A stretch of 64,000 nucleotides of DNA from contig CM075189.1 in assembly GCA_037577475.1 (NCBI GenBank), positions 20,422,339 through 20,486,338 of the forward strand, written 5' to 3'. Position 1 is the stretch's first letter; the number at the start of each line of letters is the position of its first letter. Below the pieces are notes generated by a model. It had not been told where the DNA came from. It saw only the letters and a program-made list of their open reading frames with translations, and ran no database searches. Source of the DNA: Chaunax sp. Z400. Lineage: Eukaryota > Chordata > Actinopteri > Lophiiformes > Chaunacidae. The position numbers and the translations under genes are program-made. This document shows, one piece after another, positions 1-12,818 of the stretch.

Positions 1-211
1 TCTTGGATAATGTAGTTCATAGACAGGCTCAAGTACATACATGACATCATTTAAAAACTACATTTCCCAGGAAATATTGCACGAGCTGAAGACGGAAGTG
101 TTTCGTGGTGGAAAAAAGTTCTCAGTCTTGTTTTCACGCCAGTGTGAGAAATCCAAGTCGAGTTCTTCGACTCTCATAATACTTTTTTGAAGCCGTTTGA
201 AGACGTCAAAG
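1..211 (+). promoter_or_regulatory. atl3: putative atl3 promoter-proximal region and non-coding first exon
   Basis: The stretch ends in a plausible splice donor at 212 (AAAG followed by GTAACA). It would join the acceptor at 1721-1722 just ahead of the atl3 start codon. Read through that junction, the atl3 frame meets a TGA at 198-200 with no ATG in between, so exon 1 would be non-coding and translation would begin at 1742. The transcription start and its left edge cannot be fixed and may lie outside the window. Inference from splice signals only. Confidence 0.45.
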
Positions 212-1722
212 GTAACATTAGTTTGTGCTATAATGCAAGGAGCTATGGGCTAATTCAGATGGTTGCATTCGTTTGCAGATAACGCATTAGCTTGTCACTG
301 TTTTTGTTCTGACGTTGCATACTCACAAACACCCATAGCCGTTAGCCAGTAAAGTTGCGCATTTTGGGCTTGAGTTAGCAAGTGAGCTTTTCAAATACAT
401 CTAGGTTAACTTTAGAGATATATTAAGCCGAGCTGCACTCTTCCCATCACTACAAGTGAAGCTAACATTAAGTAGCCGTTGCTAACTAACATCGAGCAAT
501 GTTAATTGTAGAGGCGCCACAATATAATTTAGTTTATCTCACGTTGTATTTGTTCGTAACATAAATGCAGGCAAAATTTTGTTGGTCCTATAGCAGTAGA
601 ATTTGTGCCTCATTGCACAGAAATGTCTGGTATGCTAATGCTTATTGCCACACCTTCTGAGGTGTTCAGTGTTTGGTGAAAGAGAGAGTGAGCTTTGGGT
701 GTTGGAAACACTGACAATCTGTTATGAAAGCCACCGTGGGAGAGGAAATCCTCCTCAGAAAGCAGCAACAAACAATGAAGTCGATTGAGGTTGCTTAAAT
801 GAATGGAGAGCATGCTGAATTCAATAGCTGACCGCAAAGCTGCATGACACCCATAAGAACATACCACAGTCAGCATTACACAGAGCTAATTATTGTCTGA
901 TGGAAAGATCAGTGCATGACTGCTTTTCAGTAGACGTAGGGTTGGGGTTATTAGCTTGGTGTTTACTGAAGAAACAGCTTTGTGTGTGATTATCATGGAA
1001 ATCTCACATCTTTGTATGTATGAAAAGAAAATCTGTTTCATGGCTCATTGCAGCTCAAAGGAATTTATCCTTTCGGCCTACAAATAATGGCTGCTGTTGT
1101 AATTGATTAATCCATTGGGGTTTTTTTTGTTGAAGAATTTCTGTTCTGGGGTTGGGCAGATGTGGCAACATGTAACACAGTCAGAATAATTTATTTTCAA
1201 ATACTACATTAATTATTAAATCTTGTGAAATGTCTTAGGATTGCTTGTGGCCAGCCAACAAAAGAACAACAAAATACTTAACAAGAAAAAGTTTTAGCCA
1301 GCAAAAGTTGATGATTTGATTATTGTGTTTTATAGATACAAATAAATAAAACTATTAAGTTATGATGAAAATTTGAATGAATAATTCTCTGTTGCAGGCT
1401 GAAGTGGTTTTACAGAAACTTTGGTACTGAATCCATAGGTCAATTGGCAGAAAATTAATCAATTCTTTTAATCACTTAATTGTTTAAGTCATTTGTAGAG
1501 AAAAAATGTTAGTTTTCTTTTCTATACTTTATGTAATTTTAAATCTTGCTTCTTTTGGGAGGACTGTTGGTTGTCACCATGGACATTTTTCACATCTTGC
1601 GGCAACTTACTATGCAGTTCATCAAAAAATGGACAGATACAACAAACATAGTAATCTTTTGCAGTCCTAAAATTGTTTAAGTACTTATTTCCCCCTAATG
1701 TTTTGGACTTTGATATTCACAG
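212..1722 (+). other. atl3 intron 1 (non-coding)
   Basis: No coding exon is visible. The first 300 bases carry several GTTAGC/GCTAAC words (341-346, 374-379, 461-466, 481-486). Positions about 1430-1500 resemble a degraded copy of the AT-rich fish repeat with ATTAATCAATT-type words that recurs near 16.9 kb. The intron ends in the acceptor ATATTCACAG at 1722. Confidence 0.5.
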
Positions 1723-1741
1723 GAACCAATACCTGTTCAGT

Positions 1742-4700
1742 ATGGGGAGTGAACCAGGCCCAGTTCAGATTGTCACAGTGTGTAAGGAGGATCACTCCTT
1801 TGGTTTGGACACAGAGGCATTGGCTCGAATTCTGTTGGCTCCTGAGGTCCGAGACAAAAATGTGGTAGTGCTGTCAGTGGCTGGAGCCTTCAGAAAAGGA
1901 AAGAGCTTCATACTTGATTTCATGCTCCGTTACATGTACAGAAAGGTAAGTCACACTGTAAAATCACTGTTCAGTGTCAGACATTATATGTTACTCTCTA
2001 TATTGTTCTGCAGCACCTATAAGGGACTTCTGATGCTGAAATATTGTCATGTTGAGTCCTTTATAGCCAGGAGGTGATCCTGATTAGTACTTCCACTTGT
2101 ATTGAAGGTGTGACAGTCTAGAAAATGACTAATAGTCTATGGATGGAATGAAAACCTTTAAAGAGTAATTTCACACCAATGCCCCTCCCGTCTCTAACAT
2201 GTGACCTAACAAGTTTATTGAACAGGAATAATTGAGAATTAGTCACTACCTATATGAAGGAGTGGAGTCTATGTGCACACCCAAGGGATTTAAAAATGCA
2301 TCACTCATTTTTGTCCACTAATGAGGAGACCTTTTCTCTATTTTAAAATTAGTTTTACATGTATTTGTAGGACAGCTTCTGTGATAGTTTTCAACATATG
2401 AGGTTTGGTCTGACTTGACTGATTTCCGTGAGCAGTCTTAATTCTGAAAACACAATTTTTAGAGAAATAGCCATGATGCCTTTATCCAACTAATCACAAA
2501 TGACAACTCCCTTGTTAAACTAACCCAACCATGTAAAAAGCAACAAAGATTGGGGAGAAAATGACATCTTTCTTATATGATTTATTTTTCAGAAGGGAGA
2601 CTTTTTGATATTATACATTACATATTTCCACTTAAGACTAGTGTTATGATTCCACTGTAAAGCGATTATTCAACAAAAAACTTATGTTTTCTTTCCTTTA
2701 TGGGTCATTGTGAATACTACTACCATTAATAGTAATAACAATAATTATAATAGGGAAACAGTGTATACCGTGGCATTTTCTGAGACAGTTATCATTACCA
2801 TTACAACACTAACCATTGCTGGGACAACATGATCTGGATTGTGCCATTGTCATGTTGAAGGCAAGGCAGTCCACTAGACGAGTTGCCATGCCCTGGTAGA
2901 CGATGTGTAAGGACTCAGAATCAGGATTGACAGATCCACCTGTTGCACCTGAGAAACAGGTTCGCACTGGCCGACACTACCGCAGAAGAGACCATGAGCC
3001 ATAATAGGCCTGTACACTAATTACGGATCGTGTGAAATGTTTGTCAACAGAAATTTAGCATGCTCTTTGGTGTTGTTTTTGTTACCGAATAAATTAAGAT
3101 AATTATTAAAAGCTAATGGCAAACAAAATATGGGTTGTTATGTTCATACCCAACAAACTGTGAGTGAATTAGCATATAAACAGTGTTGCATTTTTTAAAC
3201 CCATTGAGTGTACATATCTTGGAAATTAACCTAATACATTACAATTGCTGTGCTCATTGAATAATCTCATTCATTTTAACACCATCACCTTTGCTGTAGC
3301 ACCACCAGGTCAAACGTTGGCTAAAGGTAGAAATAATTCTGACCTGACTGAGGTCGACATTACACTTTGTACTTTTTGTGTTAGAAAATATGTAGGTCAG
3401 CTGGAGTTTCTATTAATAATACAGGGTAAAATGCCTTTTGCTGCTATTATCTTCAGGATGATTGGAAGCCCGTGATGAGAAGTGATTCGTTTGGGATATA
3501 CAGACTCTGTATTCTCTGTATTACAGAGTCAAGTCAATTTCATTTGTATAGCACCAAATCACAACAAAAGTTACCTCAAAGCACTTTCCAAAAAGAGCAG
3601 ATCTAAACTGTAGTCTTTACTCTTCAGAGACTCACAACTGCCATCCTGGCCCTGGCTGAAATTGAAAGTGTAATTTGTATTTCTTCAGGGTGATGAAGAC
3701 TGGCTCGGTGAGGATGATGAGCCGCTGACTGGATTTTCTTGGAGGGGGGGTTCAGAACCAGAGACAACAGGCATCCAGCTGTGGAGCGAAGTTTTCCCTG
3801 TCATAAAGAGTGATGGAACAGAGGTACTTGCACTATTTATTTATATTTATTTCTGAGCCTCGTGTATGTAATTATTTAGTATTTTTAACTTGAGTGGTTG
3901 ATAATAATCCCAAGTATTGTCTATTAACTGTCTTCATGTTACTTACTCATTATTTTGTTTCACCCTCTTCAAAGCTGAACCCATACTCTCCTCTTTTTGG
4001 CCTTTTCACCCCTCATCTTTGTAACCACATTCTCTCATTTATTATTCTGACCTACATTATTACAGTGCAGTTAAACTACACTTCTTAAATGTGATTACTT
4101 TTCTCTTTGTTGTTCATTGTAAATTTTAGTTTAGTTTTAGGGTGTTTTTAATTTTTGTCTGGGAAAAAGTTTTGCTCTTATGCTACAGATGAACATGCGC
4201 ACACACTGCCAAGCACTTAGTTGGTTCTCTCTGCTCCTGTAGGTGGCGGTAGTGCTGATGGACACTCAGGGAGCCTTCGATGCCCAGTCCACCGTGAAGG
4301 ACTGCGCCACCATCTTTGCCCTCAGCACAATGACCAGCTCAATACAGGTGCCTGAGCTCCTCTTGTTACCACAGATATAATTATTTCTCATGATCCTCAT
4401 CATAATACATGCTTACGTTGTATGTCTTTTGTAGATCTACAATCTGTCACAGAACGTACAAGAGGACGATCTGCAGCAGCTCCAGGTCTGTTAACATTAG
4501 TATGACAAGAGTTAATCTGATGATGTCAGCTGGTATTTTGATGCAAAACTCCTACTTTGATGTGGTTACTGAAATATGTTTTAACATTTCCACCGAAGAT
4601 AATGAAGTTTAAGACGAGATGATTTTGCCTTAATTCATTGCTGAGACTGTAAAAATCCATTAAAATTGCTTTTCTGCATCTGATAGAAAGGTATTTGAGT

Positions 4701-7700
4701 AATTTCACAGCTCAACATTAGTTGCTTTGCAGATTTTTCCTTCTCTGTATTAATTTTACATCATGGCTGCCTCCTCACAGCTGTTCACAGAGTATGGTCG
4801 TCTTGCCATGGATGAGATCTTTCTGAAGCCCTTTCAGGTAAGAGAAAGCCTTGATGGATTGTTACTGATGTTGGACATGTATCTGACATCTATCTGTTTG
4901 TTTGTTGTTGTTTTTCTGCTTAATACATTTCATTTCGTCCCACAGTCTTTAATGTTCCTAATCAGAGACTGGAGCTTTCCTTATGAATATACCTACGGCT
5001 TTAAAGGAGGGAATGAGTTCTTGGACAAACGGTTACAGGTACCATTTACCAACAGTCTTGTTGATTTAGCAGACGATAATAAAAACTCCACAAGCTGATC
5101 TTACACACTGAGTTTGGGATTTTAACTTACTGTTGCATTGGTTTTTAAAGGTGAAGGACGCCCAACATGAGGAACTGCAAACAGTGAGGGAGCACATCCA
5201 TTCATGTTTCACCGACATTTCCTGCTTCTTGTTACCTCACCCTGGGTTGAAGGTTGCCACCAGCCCTTCTTTTCAGGGACAACTTTCAGGTAAGATTCCC
5301 AATTTTCCTTTCGATTCTTCTTAGTTTAAGGTTGGCGTTTTACAGAATACCAAATATAAGGAGTACTGACCAAAGTTGTTTGATGTATTTATTTCTTCAG
5401 ATGTGGCACCAGCGTTCAAAGAGCAGCTGCGGAGCCTGATTCCTAAACTGCTGCATCCGGATCGTCTGGCTGAGAAAGAAATAAATGGAAACAAGGTCAC
5501 TTGCCGGGGCATGCTTGAGTTTTTCAAGGTAGCATCTCTTCCTTCTGAGTTTTTTGTTGTTGTTGTTTTAAAAAAAAATCCAATCTAGTTTTTCCATTCC
5601 TAATATTTTAATTATTAATATTTGATAATTAATATTCCTAATTATTTATTCTTACCAGGCTTACATCAAGATTTACCAGGGAGAAGACTTGCCACAGCCA
5701 AAGACAATGCTCATGGTAGTGCAAGTTTAAGTTTTAGCAAGGCACAGATTCTTCCTGTTGACTTGTTAACATATGTCTGTTCATCCTACCAGGCTACAGC
5801 AGAGGCCAATAACCTGGCTGCCGTGGCAACAGCCAAAGATCAGTATAACAAGAACATGGAGAAGGTGGGTTCACTTTCATGTTAAAATGAAAAGGTAATC
5901 AACATAATCCTGACTTCATTTATATTCCTGTCTCTTTTCACTTTGTTTCCTTCCTAAGGTGTGTGGAGGAGACTTACCCTATGTGGCCCCTGATTCTCTG
6001 GTGGAGAAGCATAATTTTTTCTTACGAGAGTGTCTTCACACCTTCTCCTCGACCAAGAAGATGGGAGGACAAGAGTTCTGTGACCGTTACCAAGCACAGC
6101 TAGAGGCAGAGCTGGAGGAAATGTGGCAGTCACTCACCAAGCACAATGAGGTGAAGACTTATGTACATGATATAACCTTTATGCCTGTTTTTAAATATTT
6201 TTTTCACTTAACAGTAGAAACAGAATCTCATGGAAAACACTGAACATATTCTAATATTTATCATACAAAAAAAACAGTTTAAATATTTTGATTTTAGTAC
6301 AGTATTATTGCATGCATTGCTGTTTTTGGCAATGATCTGATTTGAAAAATGTTCTTAATTATCTGGTTTTCTCTTTGCTGTTAAAGTCAAAAAATATCTT
6401 CAGCGCCTTCCGGACACCTGCGGTGCTGTTTGTCCTGGTGTGCCTCCTCTATGTGCTGTCAGGTGTGCTTCTCTTCGTTGGCCTTGCCACCTTTGCCTTG
6501 GTGTGTGACTGTATTCTGGGTGTGGTCATGATGTCCATGCTGACGTGGACGTTCATTCGCTACTCTGGTCGGTACCGGACTGTAGGAGGAGCCATTGACC
6601 AGGCTGCAGGTGTCGTCCTGGAGCAGGTGAGAATAAAGGGGCTGGTGGCAGTCGTCTGTTATCGTTAACTGATGTCAGTCTGTGCTTATCAGAGCTTTTA
6701 GTTATATCGTTATACTGGCAACCATTAAGAGTCATTAATGGGAGCTATTGGGAAGTACAAAAGTGGCATCCAGCAATTCTAGAGTTAGATAAGTCAGTAA
6801 TAAGTGAACTTTGGACTCACCTGGCATAAACCTGTAACAAAAACAACAGGAACCAGTTCCATTTTAGTCATAGTTTATAGTGTCATATACAGCACAAAAT
6901 TTTTTTGAAGTTGTAATATGCTCATCACCACGCACAATAGGTTTTAATCCCCCTGGCATTATAAGCCTTATATGCAACCACATTTATATAAATATGGTTT
7001 TTGACAGTTTGAGACAGACTTATTTATGTTTGTATGTCGATGGATTATAAGTGAGCCTTTGGTCTCAGATGAGGATGGGGTTCGTTTCTGAAGCATATTT
7101 CAAAAACCAGTCTATATTTTTTCCTGAATCCTTGTACACATATCACTCATACACTAAAGATGGGTCTTTTCACATTTGAAAATTGTGTGAATTTGACCTT
7201 TTTCCCAATTGGTAAAAAGAGTTTGAACTTGGTCTCATATGAGGATGTCGTCAACCAAACTTTTTTCCCTGAGCATAACTTTAAAACTGTTAAATACAGT
7301 TAACAAAACTTTAAACCTATATCTCCCATGTATTGAAGACGTACCGTTTGATATTCCCAGACATTTAAAAGATTAGCTTTTTTTTCCAAGTTGTAACACT
7401 CCATCATGAGTCCAACAATGTTATTGGAGTTCTCTTTTAAGCCAAGGATGTACTGGGAAAAAACTAGCCATAGTACTGAGGCAAAAGGGAAAAGTATCTG
7501 TTGACTTTTAGAACAGCCACACTTGAAGAGTGCAGTCATAAGAGACAGGATGATGGTTTAAATATCAGTGTAATTTCTCTCACTCTTACACAGTCTCTCC
7601 TGGAAGAAACTTATTTGTTCACACATGCAAAAAGATAGAGAAAAAAAAATAGAGCTAGAGAGAGAAGTTCAAACCCTGCCCAGTTTCTCTCCTCCGTCAG

Positions 7701-8526
7701 GCTAGTCATGGCGTGAAGAGGAATGTCAGATTATCTGTTTTGTAAAGTTACAGAAATTGGCACAGAGCTCCATCAATACCACCACTGAAAAGGTGCGGAA
7801 GGTTTCAAGACATTGATCGACAGAGACACTTCTAGCAAACACTCCTGTTGAAGTATACCATGTAGCAGGCTTACCTTCCCATTGATTAAGTCTGCTAGAT
7901 GCCTGACAATGCTTACCAGCCCCCCCTTCTTCTTTTTTTTTTTAAACGGCTTGGCAGTTTCCTCTTGAACTTCCTCTTGAAAGTCAGGTCAGACTGAAAC
8001 CATACACAGTCAATCTGAAACCCATAAAACCAAAGCAATGAAGTAAAAGAAGCAAACCACTGTCTTTGCATTTGTATCTCAAAGATATATTGACATGAAA
8101 AATACATCTTCCAAGTTCTAATATGATATGATGATATGTTGTGCTTTAATTAGAGAAAACACAACTTAGAAATCAGCTGCATCCAATGTCAGTAGAGCAC
8201 AAATGGAACAGTAAAACATCAAGAGTCTAAATGCTCTACTAACAGCCCTCAGGGGTCTATTAGAGTACACTCTCAAGTTCACTCTGCTTACTTACATGAA
8301 AGCAGAAGTGGATTGAATTTATTGAACCCGACTCTCTCTGGCATGTGTAAGAATATGACAGATGTGCTGTGAGGTTTCAGTGAAGTAACACCACAAGAAG
8401 TTGCAAGAAACATGTTATGTATGCAGCAACAACAAAAAAGTCTCCTTTTTTCTCTGTTTTCAGGCCACTGTGGTTTTGAACAAGTCAAGAGGTACGGGAA
8501 CTGGCGATCAGAAGAAATCCAGATAG
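1742..8526 (+). CDS. atl3: atlastin-3, ER membrane-fusion GTPase (13 coding exons)
   Basis: Exons: 1742-1945, 3689-3823, 4243-4347, 4435-4485, 4781-4837, 4946-5038, 5151-5289, 5401-5528, 5659-5715, 5793-5864, 5959-6150, 6387-6626, 8464-8526. All have GT/AG borders and compatible phases, giving 511 residues. Seen: P-loop GAFRKGKS at residues 48-55 including the atlastin-specific arginine R51, switch segment around [11 protein letters not shown]3 motif DTQG at 120-123, G4-type RD at 191-192, a three-helix-bundle middle region, two adjacent hydrophobic segments at about 422-470 (the ER hairpin) and a short basic tail ending KKSR. Known: atlastins tether and fuse ER tubules using GTP. Isoform choice rests on ATL3-like wording ([31 protein letters not shown]). 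The start follows an in-frame stop in the inferred exon 1, making the N terminus shorter than in human ATL3. The last 20 codons are a separate exon 1.8 kb downstream. Confidence 0.95.
2290..2580 (+). repeat. dispersed repeat, copy A (copy B near 50.5 kb)
   Basis: The order of words GACTTGACTGATTT, AGAAATAGCCA, CCTTTATCCAACTAATC, AAACTAACCCA and AAGATTGGGGAGAAAATG is matched in the same order and strand at 50560-50735. Weaker similarity extends upstream (ATTTAAAAATGCA, CTTTTCTCTATTT) and downstream (GGCAGTCCA near 2866). No coding capacity or terminal repeats were recognised, so the class is unknown. Confidence 0.6.
3531..3640 (+). repeat. short teleost interspersed repeat, copy A
   Basis: The segment CATTTGTATAGC-CCAAATCACAACAAAAG, then GCACTTTCCAAAA-GAGCAG, is nearly identical to 14771-14830, and weaker similarity continues to an AGAGAC word in both. 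This is a high-copy fish repeat as I recall it; the family name is not assigned. Confidence 0.6.
6627..8463 (+). other. last atl3 intron (1.84 kb)
   Basis: Separates the exon for the membrane hairpin from the 20-codon terminal exon. It holds a short internal duplication: TTGGTCTC-A-ATGAGGATG at 7059-7077 and again at 7229-7247. No coding exon is visible. The acceptor CTCTGTTTTCAG at 8463 is strong. Confidence 0.6.
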
Positions 8527-10815
8527 AGGACCTCTGAAACGCCTTGATCTTGATGCAATGTAACCAGCGCACAACACAAGCACACATTCAGCACTAAAGC
8601 CTTATCAGGCCACCCATTGGAACTAACATGAAGCCAAACCACGTTGGCACAAGGTAAACATATGATGCCAACACACCAGCATCTGTATTATGCACATTAC
8701 TCTGCCTGTCCACGCTATTATAATGGTGACTGGACTCACTGAAGCAGGAAGGTAAAACATTCCACTCCCTCTTATTGATACTACTTGTCTTTAATGAACT
8801 CCCCATCATTTACGTATTTACAAGTTTACAATTGGTCTTAAATGACAAGTCAATGTTTACCTTTAAACTTACAAAACCCTTACATTGTCTATTAAATCTG
8901 AATGCATCTTATTTGGTTGTATATTTTTTAGACGGAGGTAGTCAGGGTGCTTTTCAAGCAAAGCTTCTGCAGTATATCTTCAAACAATTACCTTTAAAAA
9001 CGCAAGCTTTAATGCTTATACTTATATACGGATTTCTGTGTGGCTCTATTTTTTTACTTATTGCCTTAAAACATTGCATTCTGTTTGTTGTTTTTCTTTA
9101 TACTTGATAAATTAGCATTTGTAGACAGGGGAACTGTTGCTCCGTGCTAATGGGAAGAGAATACACACTTTTCTATATAGTATAGTGGCTTTTTGAAAGC
9201 TGCATGTAATGGGAATTATGTTTAATCTCATTTGTTCCAAGCGCTTTCTTTATTCCTTGATGTAAATGTGTCAAACTTTGTAGGTTTTGATACTGTATTT
9301 GTTAAACTACCAGTGAAATTTTATATATATACGTATTTAGAGAGAGAACTCCAAATCTAAAGATAAGACATTATTGGAATAGTGACCAGTCAGCCAAAGA
9401 ATTAGCTTTAAATATTTGAGCTGTTCTTTTGCCTTGTCGTCTTATCTCTGCTATCCTCAGCTAAAATATAGTATGCAGTGTAAACAGGAGCGCATTATTC
9501 CTTCAAAGTTTTAGAAATACCATTGACTCCAGTTACTTCAGTGGTAAACACACTTGGAACAAATTACAAGCACGGTGATAAAATAGACAAAAAGCACAAG
9601 TATTAAGCACTCAAAGCCTATATAGAATGAGTGGCTGTCCCTGTGTGTTGCTTGTCAGTTTGTCTCAATTTTCAAATAACAGCACTCCAACAGATCTTGA
9701 GCAAATTTGGAGGTTGTCACAAATTTAGTGTATTCGCACCTCCTGACGTAATGCCTTCAGGGACCATTTGTAGCATGTGCTCTCATCCGTTTTGAGAAAA
9801 CACTATGGGATACATCACTGTGATGCATTTTATAGAGTTGACATTGATGATCTCGCTGCACTGAAATGGTATATTTCAACAATTGCTGTTACTCATTTAC
9901 CATAAAGTTTCTGATATGTAACTTAAAAGAACTTATTCAATGTAAAACGTCTTTTTAAATATGACAGGCTGTAATAATCACTGCATATCGCTATCAATCC
10001 AGCTTAAAACTATTAGGTGCTTGGGTCAGAGCTTTGCTTCAGATGACAGATATCTTGAAACCATATCACAGTAAAGTAAATATAATACATTTGGGCTGAC
10101 TTGTTTCCTTACTTGCAGCCATTTAACCAATCAGCCATGTTTTTCAGAAATAAGTCATACAGAGAATTAAAAAGGTGGAAGACACAGCAGATTTATTTAG
10201 ATTTTAGTATCCCTCTGTGAGGTCAAACAGGGCTTCTCAGGCCAACTCAGAATGAGTCAGGCATTGGAATAAAGGACTATTTAGGATTATTTGCAACAAT
10301 TCACTGCATCTCTGAATATGATGATGAAATGCAGATTCTTTCAGGAAACATTGGATTGGAGAGGTGGGATGTAAAGTATTTGCTATTTTGAAAGTAGGAT
10401 CCTGTCATCTTTTATGATTTTGTATTGTGCAATATGACAACTGACCTGTTTGTATAAATTAAAGAATAAGCACAAAAAGCCATGAAACTGTAGGTATAAG
10501 TCAAAAGAACAAAAGGGCCAAAAAAGAAAGATGGAGGATGAGAGACTTTCCCAATCAATTATTTCTAACCCTTTTTTTGCACATTCCATTTCTGTACCAT
10601 CAAACCAGAGGGGGAAACTTCAGGATGCTGTATAAACACTTACTCTTGCACTATCCCTCCTCTACAGTGCTTTTTGCACACAGCTCAGTCCAAAAGTGAC
10701 AAAATGCATGCAATATTGTAGTATCCGCTGATGTAATCATCTACAGAGCGATTGTGGCCTTGCCTTGAGAAATGCTGTTTTGTAGAGAATAAATAAAGTT
10801 TGAAACTGTTGATGT
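8527..10815 (+). other. atl3: probable atl3 3'UTR
   Basis: AT-rich non-coding sequence after the atl3 stop. Overlapping AATAAA signals at 10788-10793 and 10792-10797 are the best polyadenylation candidates and would give a 3'UTR of about 2.3 kb. A shorter transcript cannot be excluded. No gene is seen on either strand. Confidence 0.4.
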
Positions 10816-11080
10816 GTCTTTCCAATCTATTCTTTCAACTGTCCATGGCAGAGTCATCACATCAGATTGAACTTCATTGTCATTGAACAATGCAAGTATA
10901 AAAAAATGAAATGAACAATAAACAAATATGGAATATTTATGGTTTGATAGAATATAATGAGGACAATTTAAACAAAACAAATAATGTACAGTGTAATGAT
11001 ATGTAGGCTACTGAAAGAGTAAATGTAGCTTTGTCCAGTTATTTAACTTATATGAACTATATAAACAATGAACCATTATA

Positions 11081-11270
11081 TATGTTGCACCCAGGGGTAG
11101 CACACACTGATGTTGCCATGATGACATTCCTTTATTTAGCTATGCCTCATGCCAAATTAAGTTATACCACTTCATTCCTTGACCCTGGAAATGTACTCCT
11201 AGCATTTAGGATCATGTTTTTATCATCAGTTTATGCCATCAACAAAAATATGATTTTCCATAATGGCTTA
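11081..11270 (+). repeat. dispersed repeat, inverted partner of 56910-57085
   Basis: TTGCACCCAGGG-TAGCACA, TTGCCATGATGACA, CATGCCAAAT-AAG, GGATCATGT and ATGATTTTCCATAA-GG all recur in order on the opposite strand at 57085-56910. The element type is unknown; it has no usable coding frame and no terminal repeats that I could find. Confidence 0.6.
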
Positions 11271-11469
11271 TTCGACTCTATTTTTCATCTAAGTATAACT
11301 TCTTGCCTTTCACAGACACATAAAATCAATTTGAATGAATGAATTTCTCAGCTCCATATTGGTGGCAATGTACAGCATATAGCATAGAGGTGGTTCATCA
11401 TGAGTTGTCCATGCCTGGTTTTTTTTTTATTTTGGCTGTCTTAATGTGAAAAAAGGCCCTATCTTTCAC

Positions 11470-11650
11470 TGTTGAAGGAAGTGAAATACTGATCCAGTAT
11501 CTGCATCTGTCCACAGATCAGCCTAAAAATTTAACCAACTCATTGGCCATACTGTAGATCCAACACTACACAAAATTTCAACAAAGTCAGTTGAGAACTT
11601 TCGGAGATATCTTGCTGACAAACATGGACGATCACATAAATTCCTACAAC
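11470..11650 (+). repeat. degraded teleost repeat ending in GGTGGAGGTAAC
   Basis: The words ACAAAATTTCAACAAAGTCAGTTGAGAACTTT..GAGATAT, GACAAACATGG..GATCACATAA and the final GGTGGAGGTAAC match a common fish interspersed repeat as I recall it. A second copy is at 51060-51175 with the same word order. Family not named. Confidence 0.45.
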
Positions 11651-12049
11651 TCTTGTTGGTGGAGGTAACAAAAAGCTAGCAGACCTATGGAATATGTTCA
11701 GAGTGAAAATAAAAATTGAGGGCACTGTGGGCAACATGTGTTTCTTTGTGTGTGTTTGATTAAAATGTTTTTTTATATCACATAATGAATGTAGGTCATA
11801 TTTGACAGGTTTTGTGATTACAATTATCCAACGTCCTTCAACAAAAAACAGCACTGCCATACAATGAAGTGTCCTCAACTGTGATATTGTGGTGGCACCA
11901 TCATTTTATTCTCATGACAAGTGTCTTTGCAGCTTCCTGCTTGTCGAGTCATTCTTGTTCCTCATTTGCTCCTCGCTTCCTATTGCCTGGAAGTCTGCCG
12001 CTGCCCCTCATCCTCACACTGCCTTCTCTGTGTCTTTCTCTCTCCCTTC

Positions 12050-12330
12050 CACGAGATGCCATGTACAAAAATCTGCTACAGCGAATTTCGTGTCCCTTGT
12101 TTCCATATATGGTGATGAGCGTCTGGGCCCGACGCTCGTGCTGTGAGCGAGGCGCGTGCACTGACCGCCGCCGCTCACCGTTCGCTTCCATATTTGGAAG
12201 TGAGTCCAACAAAAACCGCTCTGAGGGGAGGGGAGAGAGTTGAAGAGAGAGGGGGAAGGAGAGAGAGGTAGAGAATTTCCTCCATCCTGAAAACCGCTAT
12301 GCGTCCGGTTGACTGCTGAATGTTTGTTAA
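12050..12330 (+). promoter_or_regulatory. GC-rich regulatory block with two CArG boxes upstream of cofilin
   Basis: Two perfect SRF-type CArG boxes lie here: CCATATATGG at 12103-12112 and CCATATTTGG at 12188-12197. Between them is a CpG-containing stretch (12113-12185), and a purine-rich GA/GGGGAG stretch follows. The block lies about 0.85-0.93 kb upstream of the cofilin ATG. Actin-cytoskeleton genes, cofilins included, are known SRF/MRTF targets, so this is likely a cofilin promoter or enhancer. It could instead mark an alternative upstream start or a non-coding transcript. Confidence 0.6.
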
Positions 12331-12818
12331 AACAGCAACACAACGGCTTCACTTATTAATCATTCATCCCGCCATCGATGTAAGAATTAATGGCACACAT
12401 TTTGAAACCGACAATGAAATTACAGCGCAGGTTATATGGACCTATTCATAGTTTGTTTTAAGAGAATAGGTTACGATAAAAACAAAGGTATTGTAAGAAT
12501 TCATGTTAATTCCAAATAGGCATCACGCATCAATGGAGCACCATTAATTCACCTTTACGTTTGTTGTTCATTCTTGCTGATAAAGCAAATACAAGAGTGA
12601 ATATAATATCACAGGAAAAGGAAGACTGAATTTTTTTTTAAATTCTTTAAAAAATCTAATGTTTGTTCACCAAAGATTATGACAGTGTCCCGTTTAATAA
12701 CACTTCTAAATAAAATATTAAACTTATGTTTTTATTCTGTTGTATTATTAATTTAATTTTACGTAAGATATTACATTCAAGATAATTATCAATTAAATTT
12801 GCACCCCTCTTTGTTCTA

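Larger units (their letters stand above)
1946..3688 (+). other. atl3 intron between coding exons 1 and 2, with two repeats
   Basis: Non-coding. It contains a diverged dispersed repeat (about 2290-2580, possibly to 3090) with a second copy near 50.46-50.97 kb, and a short fish repeat at 3531-3640 with a second copy at 14751-14862. The rest shows no gene. Confidence 0.6.

Noticed and set aside
1673..1741. Longer N terminus for atl3 by reading upstream of 1742
   Set aside because: The upstream frame lacks an ATG and crosses the splice acceptor at 1722; the inferred exon 1 has an in-frame stop.
11869..12352. Several overlapping open frames of 85-124 codons on both strands in the GC-rich block before cofilin
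   Set aside because: Low-complexity Ser/Leu/Arg content, overlapping in many frames, coincident with a promoter-like block carrying CArG boxes; no conserved motif.
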